From contig JADZEX010000016.1 of the NCBI GenBank assembly GCA_020850355.1, forward strand, positions 1-64,000: 64,000 nucleotides of DNA, given 5' to 3'. Made by a program: the position numbers and the translations under genes. Position 1 is the stretch's first letter. The number at the start of each line of letters is the position of its first letter. Of the stretch, positions 61,332 through 64,000 are shown one piece after another. Under the pieces are notes generated by a model. The model had not been told where the DNA came from, ran no database searches, and saw nothing but the letters and a program-made list of their open reading frames with translations. Source of the DNA: Fimbriimonadaceae bacterium. GTDB lineage: Bacteria > Armatimonadota > UBA10988.

Positions 61332-63227
61332 CTACGGGGCTGCTGGCAGCCGGCGCCAGGTGGCGCTGAAGACGGTCGCCGCGGTGGTCCGGCGGAGGCG
61401 CAGGGTGTCCCAGGCCTGGCCCGGCACGCCCGGCGCGCGGGCCACCGCCACCTGCGTCCCAGGCTCTGCCCGCATGGTCACCTCCAGCCGCGCGCCGGCG
61501 GGCTTGGCCAGTGTCCAGGTGGCGACGATCGGCTGGTCGCTGAGCGCGCCGCGCAGGTCGGCCAGCCGGGCGTAGGTCTTGTTGGCCGGCTGCTCCGAAA
61601 GCGGCTCCAGCGGCAGGTTGACGGTCAACTTGCCGGGGGCGCGGGCGAACCAGTCGAGGTCGACCACGGTCTGGCCGCTGACGGTGAAGTCGTCCTGCAG
61701 GCCGTCGGGCAGCAGTTGCACGGCGCGCTCCAGGTGGAAACCCGGATAGGCCGCGTCGCTGACGGCCACGGCGCGGCCGGCGGCCGGGTCGAAGTGGCGC
61801 AGCTTGCCAGTGGTGGCTTTCTGCGAGGCGTGGTTGACGACCACGGTGTTGTGCGCCGCGGTGGTCTTGAACCACTCGCTGTGTATCGGACTGCCGTAGC
61901 CGGCGGTGCCGGGGTCGGGCAGCAGCACCTGGCCGTGACCGTAGAGCAGCAGTTGCAGCTTGTCGGGATGGCCGTGCCCGCCGCCGTGTTCACCGTACTC
62001 CAGCATCGCGCAGAGCGCGGCCGCACCCTGGCCCTGACGCAGCACCGCCAGGCCGGTGCCGCTGAGGTTCTCGGAGCCCGGCGGCTGCCACGCGTCGCCG
62101 GCCGGCAGGTCCTCGCCGTACTGCCAGGTGACCTGCCCACCGCGCTTGACTCCGGAGGCATAGAGCAACCGCAGCGCCGCGGCCAGTTGCGGGTCGCCGG
62201 TCCAGGCCAGCGCACGCTCCAGCGGCGCGGCCGCCGGCAGGCCGTTGCTGTAGCCCATGTCGTTCAGGCTGGGCGCCACCAGGTTCGGGAAGGCCAGCCG
62301 CAAGGGGAGGGTGACCATCCGCAGCAGCCGCGGATCCTGGTGCAGCGGATCGCCGTGGCGGCGGGCGGCTTCGACGTGAGAGCTCAGCGCGCTGAGCGTG
62401 TAGTTGTGGTAGCCCAGTGACCGCTCGAACCACATCCCGTCGGGCAACACGCCCTGGGCCAGTTGCTGCTCCAACCCGATCTTGCCCGCGCGGCCCTTGG
62501 CGATCAGCGCGGGGTCGCCCAGGAAGTAGCCGACGCAGGAGCTCATCGCGTTGTGCCAACAGGTGATGTTGTGGATGCCGCCCTGGTAGTACTTCCAGCA
62601 CTGCGCCTCGCCGGGCCGCAGCAACTGCTGCTCCAGGCGCTGCTGCTGGGCTGGCGTGAAGCAGTCCCAGGCCAGGTCGGCCGCGTCCAGGATGCCGATC
62701 AACCAGCTCGCTTCGGTCAGCGATTGGCTCTGCACCCGGCCTTTGCCGACCGGGCCGCGACCTTCGGGGAACTCGGCGTAGTGCTGCGCGTACCAGTCGA
62801 CGATCCGCGCTGCGGCCAGGCCGTACCGCCGCTCGCCGCCGATCTGCCAGGTCAGCGCCAGGTTGCGCGCGGCGTCGAGGAAGTCGCCGTGGCGGTGGCT
62901 GACCCAGGTCGCGTCGAACGTCGGGCCCTCCCACTCCTGGCCGCAGGCCGGGCAGCGGTGGCGGTGGGGGGAATCGAGCCGGAAGGTCAGCCGCGCGCCG
63001 TCGGCCGGGCAGGCGTAGTCGTGGCTCCAGCCGCCCTGCTGCAGCGGCGGCTCGGCGGTCGTGTTGACCCACGCGTCGGCCGTCTGCTGGACGCTGGCGA
63101 AGGCCTCGCGGGCCCACTCGAAGCGGTCCAGCCTGGCCTTCATGCGGGCGATGTCGCCGGCATCGTAGAACAGGTTGGGGTGCGGCATCGGGGCCAGCAG
63201 CAGCAGGGCGGCGAGGGTGGCGGTCAT
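61332..63227 (-). CDS. Exported heparinase II/III-like lyase
   Basis: A 631-residue secreted alginate/heparinase-type lyase. The start is MTATLAALLLLAPMPHP with GGAG ten bases upstream; the N-terminus is a short signal peptide. The alpha/alpha toroid carries AARIVDWYAQHYAEFPEGRG and YYQGGIHNITCWHNAMSSCV, with the usual NxxxWH-like active-site residues. The beta-sandwich contains GGGHGHPDKLQLLLYGHGQV and TTAAHNTVVVNHASQKATTG, matching the HGHPDK and HNTV signatures of heparinase II/III and PL15/PL17-like lyases. It shares this plan with the larger protein at 35554-39603. The DgkA gene lies 46 bases upstream on the same strand. Confidence 0.9.
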   Translation of the reverse strand: MTATLAALLLLAPMPHPNLFYDAGDIARMKARLDRFEWAREAFASVQQTADAWVNTTAEPPLQQGGWSHDYACPADGARLTFRLDSPHRHRCPACGQEWEGPTFDATWVSHRHGDFLDAARNLALTWQIGGERRYGLAAARIVDWYAQHYAEFPEGRGPVGKGRVQSQSLTEASWLIGILDAADLAWDCFTPAQQQRLEQQLLRPGEAQCWKYYQGGIHNITCWHNAMSSCVGYFLGDPALIAKGRAGKIGLEQQLAQGVLPDGMWFERSLGYHNYTLSALSSHVEAARRHGDPLHQDPRLLRMVTLPLRLAFPNLVAPSLNDMGYSNGLPAAAPLERALAWTGDPQLAAALRLLYASGVKRGGQVTWQYGEDLPAGDAWQPPGSENLSGTGLAVLRQGQGAAALCAMLEYGEHGGGHGHPDKLQLLLYGHGQVLLPDPGTAGYGSPIHSEWFKTTAAHNTVVVNHASQKATTGKLRHFDPAAGRAVAVSDAAYPGFHLERAVQLLPDGLQDDFTVSGQTVVDLDWFARAPGKLTVNLPLEPLSEQPANKTYARLADLRGALSDQPIVATWTLAKPAGARLEVTMRAEPGTQVAVARAPGVPGQAWDTLRLRRTTAATVFSATWRRLPAAP

Positions 63228-63273
63228 GGCGCGCTCCGGCCCGAGCGTTCCGCATCGCCGGCCGGCGTCCTGC

Positions 63274-63657
63274 TCAGCGGCCGGTCCCCAGGCGGATCGC
63301 CTCGCCCGCCAGTACGACGCCCCAGACCAGTCCGGCCACTCCGGCGGCGGCCGCGGCGACGTCCTTGATTCGCCCGATCTGCTCGTGGTGCCGCGACTCG
63401 ACGTGGTCGCAGAGCTGCTCGAGGCTGGTGTTGAACATCTCGGCGACCAGCATCAGGCCGGTGACGGTCAGCAGCAGCATCACGTCGACCCACTCGTGAC
63501 AGACGATGGCGAAGGCGACGGTCAGCAGCGAGAGAGCGGTCTTGAAGGTCACGCTGCGATCCACCCGTGCCGCGTAGAGGAATCCACTGAGGCAGATCTG
63601 CGCTTTGCGAACCGGTCGCCAGCGGCGCCAGCCAGTCACCGTCGTCGGATCGGCCAC
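63274..63657 (-). CDS. dgkA: Diacylglycerol kinase, DgkA type
   Basis: A 127-residue integral-membrane kinase of the prokaryotic DAGK family, acting on diacylglycerol or undecaprenol. Three hydrophobic helices are evident (FKTALSLLTVAFAIVCHEWV, MLLLTVTGLMLVAEMFN, VAAAAAGVAGLVWGVVLAGE). The catalytic signature is AEMFNTSLEQLCDHV (ENT..E) followed by RIKDVAAAA. I start at the GTG at 63657, seven bases after GGGAG, which gives the normal DgkA length; the longer frame would add a 44-residue Arg/Pro-rich tail with no family likeness. It is divergent from the LamG-like gene. Confidence 0.92.
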   Translation of the reverse strand: MADPTTVTGWRRWRPVRKAQICLSGFLYAARVDRSVTFKTALSLLTVAFAIVCHEWVDVMLLLTVTGLMLVAEMFNTSLEQLCDHVESRHHEQIGRIKDVAAAAAGVAGLVWGVVLAGEAIRLGTGR

Positions 63658-63778
63658 GACGCGCTCTCCCGCCGGCGGGTACGCCAGCCCCTGACCGAGC
63701 CCTGCCGCCGCGCGGCTGAGGTTGGGCGGCAGGACTGTGGCCCGCCGCGCCGAAGGCCGTGGCAGTCGGAGAACGACG

Positions 63779-64000
63779 GTGTTGACCACGCTGACGCTGC
63801 TGCTGCTGACCGCTGGGGAGCCCGGCTTGCTGGGCTACTGGCCGCTGAACGGCGCCGCGGCAGACGCCAGCGGGCAGGGCCACGACGCCGCCGGCACGGC
63901 GGCCTGGGAGACCGGTCGGGTCGGCCAGGCGCTGCGCGATGGGGCGGTCCTGACGGTGCCGGATCACGCCGACCTCCGCCTGGCGCCGGGCCTGGTGCTG
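63779..64000 (+). CDS. LamG/concanavalin-like exported protein, partial (cut by right edge)
   Basis: Only the first 74 codons are present. A GTG start six bases after CGGAGA gives a signal peptide (MLTTLTLLLLTAG), then LLGYWPLNGAAADASGQGHD and GRVGQALRDGAVLTVPDHAD, the standard opening of LamG-type laminin-G-like domains (GYWPLNG... D.SG...). Such domains bind carbohydrate or sit at the N-terminus of glycosidases, sulfatase partners and other secreted proteins. The rest lies beyond the window, so the full product cannot be named. Confidence 0.85.
   Translation, partial: MLTTLTLLLLTAGEPGLLGYWPLNGAAADASGQGHDAAGTAAWETGRVGQALRDGAVLTVPDHADLRLAPGLVL

Overview
The window is a GC-rich (clearly over 65% by eye), almost fully coding bacterial segment with 45 genes and no intergenic gap over 300 bases. 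Gene content suggests an environmental heterotroph of the Armatimonadota / Planctomycetota / Verrucomicrobiota kind, and Armatimonadota is my best guess. The reasons are many exported sulfatases, heparinase-like lyases, DUF1080 and ThuA proteins, Gfo/Idh/MocA oxidoreductases, DUF6259-type glycosidases, sugar-phosphate-isomerase-like TIM barrels, a VanW protein and clostripain-like lipoproteins. The phylum is inference; there is no rRNA or tRNA gene here to test it.

Layout. 1-8016 (minus): a housekeeping operon with a good promoter (response regulator, CCA-type nucleotidyltransferase, site-2 protease, trpS, scpA cut by the left edge), preceded by a six-hairpin glycosidase and a glycosyltransferase. 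8115-15445 (plus): tightly overlapping M20 peptidase, exported SAM hydrolase and cupin genes, then two large exported TPR paralogues and a methyltransferase. 15463-23592 (plus): DUF6259 glycosidase, ftsY with its own promoter, a TIM-barrel lipoprotein, a degenerate clostripain-like lipoprotein and a sulfatase. 23589-27983 (plus): a 1464-residue P-loop ATPase of BrxC/PglY/DUF6079 type whose N-terminus looks like a catalytically dead REP-associated (Y1/HUH) transposase domain; this is the most unusual gene in the window. 27974-32778 (minus): glutaminase-dead asparagine-synthetase-like protein, ABC exporter, VanW protein. 32912-46989 (plus): orphan DNA methyltransferase, then exported carbohydrate-related genes, a Bcp peroxiredoxin, the DUF1257/DUF2997 pair and an amidohydrolase. 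46989-47260: three REP-like palindromes between convergent genes. 47270-53447: sugar isomerase, clan-A glycosidase, two tandem nuoB genes, second sulfatase. 53554-59220 (minus): second clostripain-like lipoprotein with Cys changed to Ser, then an overlapping operon of ECF sigma factor, 178-residue protein and TPR-CHAT protease. 59342-64000: two possible LPP20-like secreted proteins behind a near-consensus promoter, a second heparinase-like lyase, DgkA, and a LamG-like gene cut by the right edge.

How it fits together. Most accessory genes encode exported enzymes for breaking down complex, probably sulfated, polysaccharides: lyases, sulfatases, glycosidases, DUF1080 and ThuA proteins, and oxidoreductases and isomerases for the released sugars. 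Two modules stand apart as possible conflict or signalling systems: the RAYT-like/ATPase fusion, and the sigma / small protein / CHAT-protease operon, which resembles the protease-sigma arm of type III-E CRISPR (Craspase) but has no CRISPR genes nearby. The clear promoters here have TTGAC-like -35 boxes, 17-18 base spacers, TAnnnT -10 boxes and often very short leaders.
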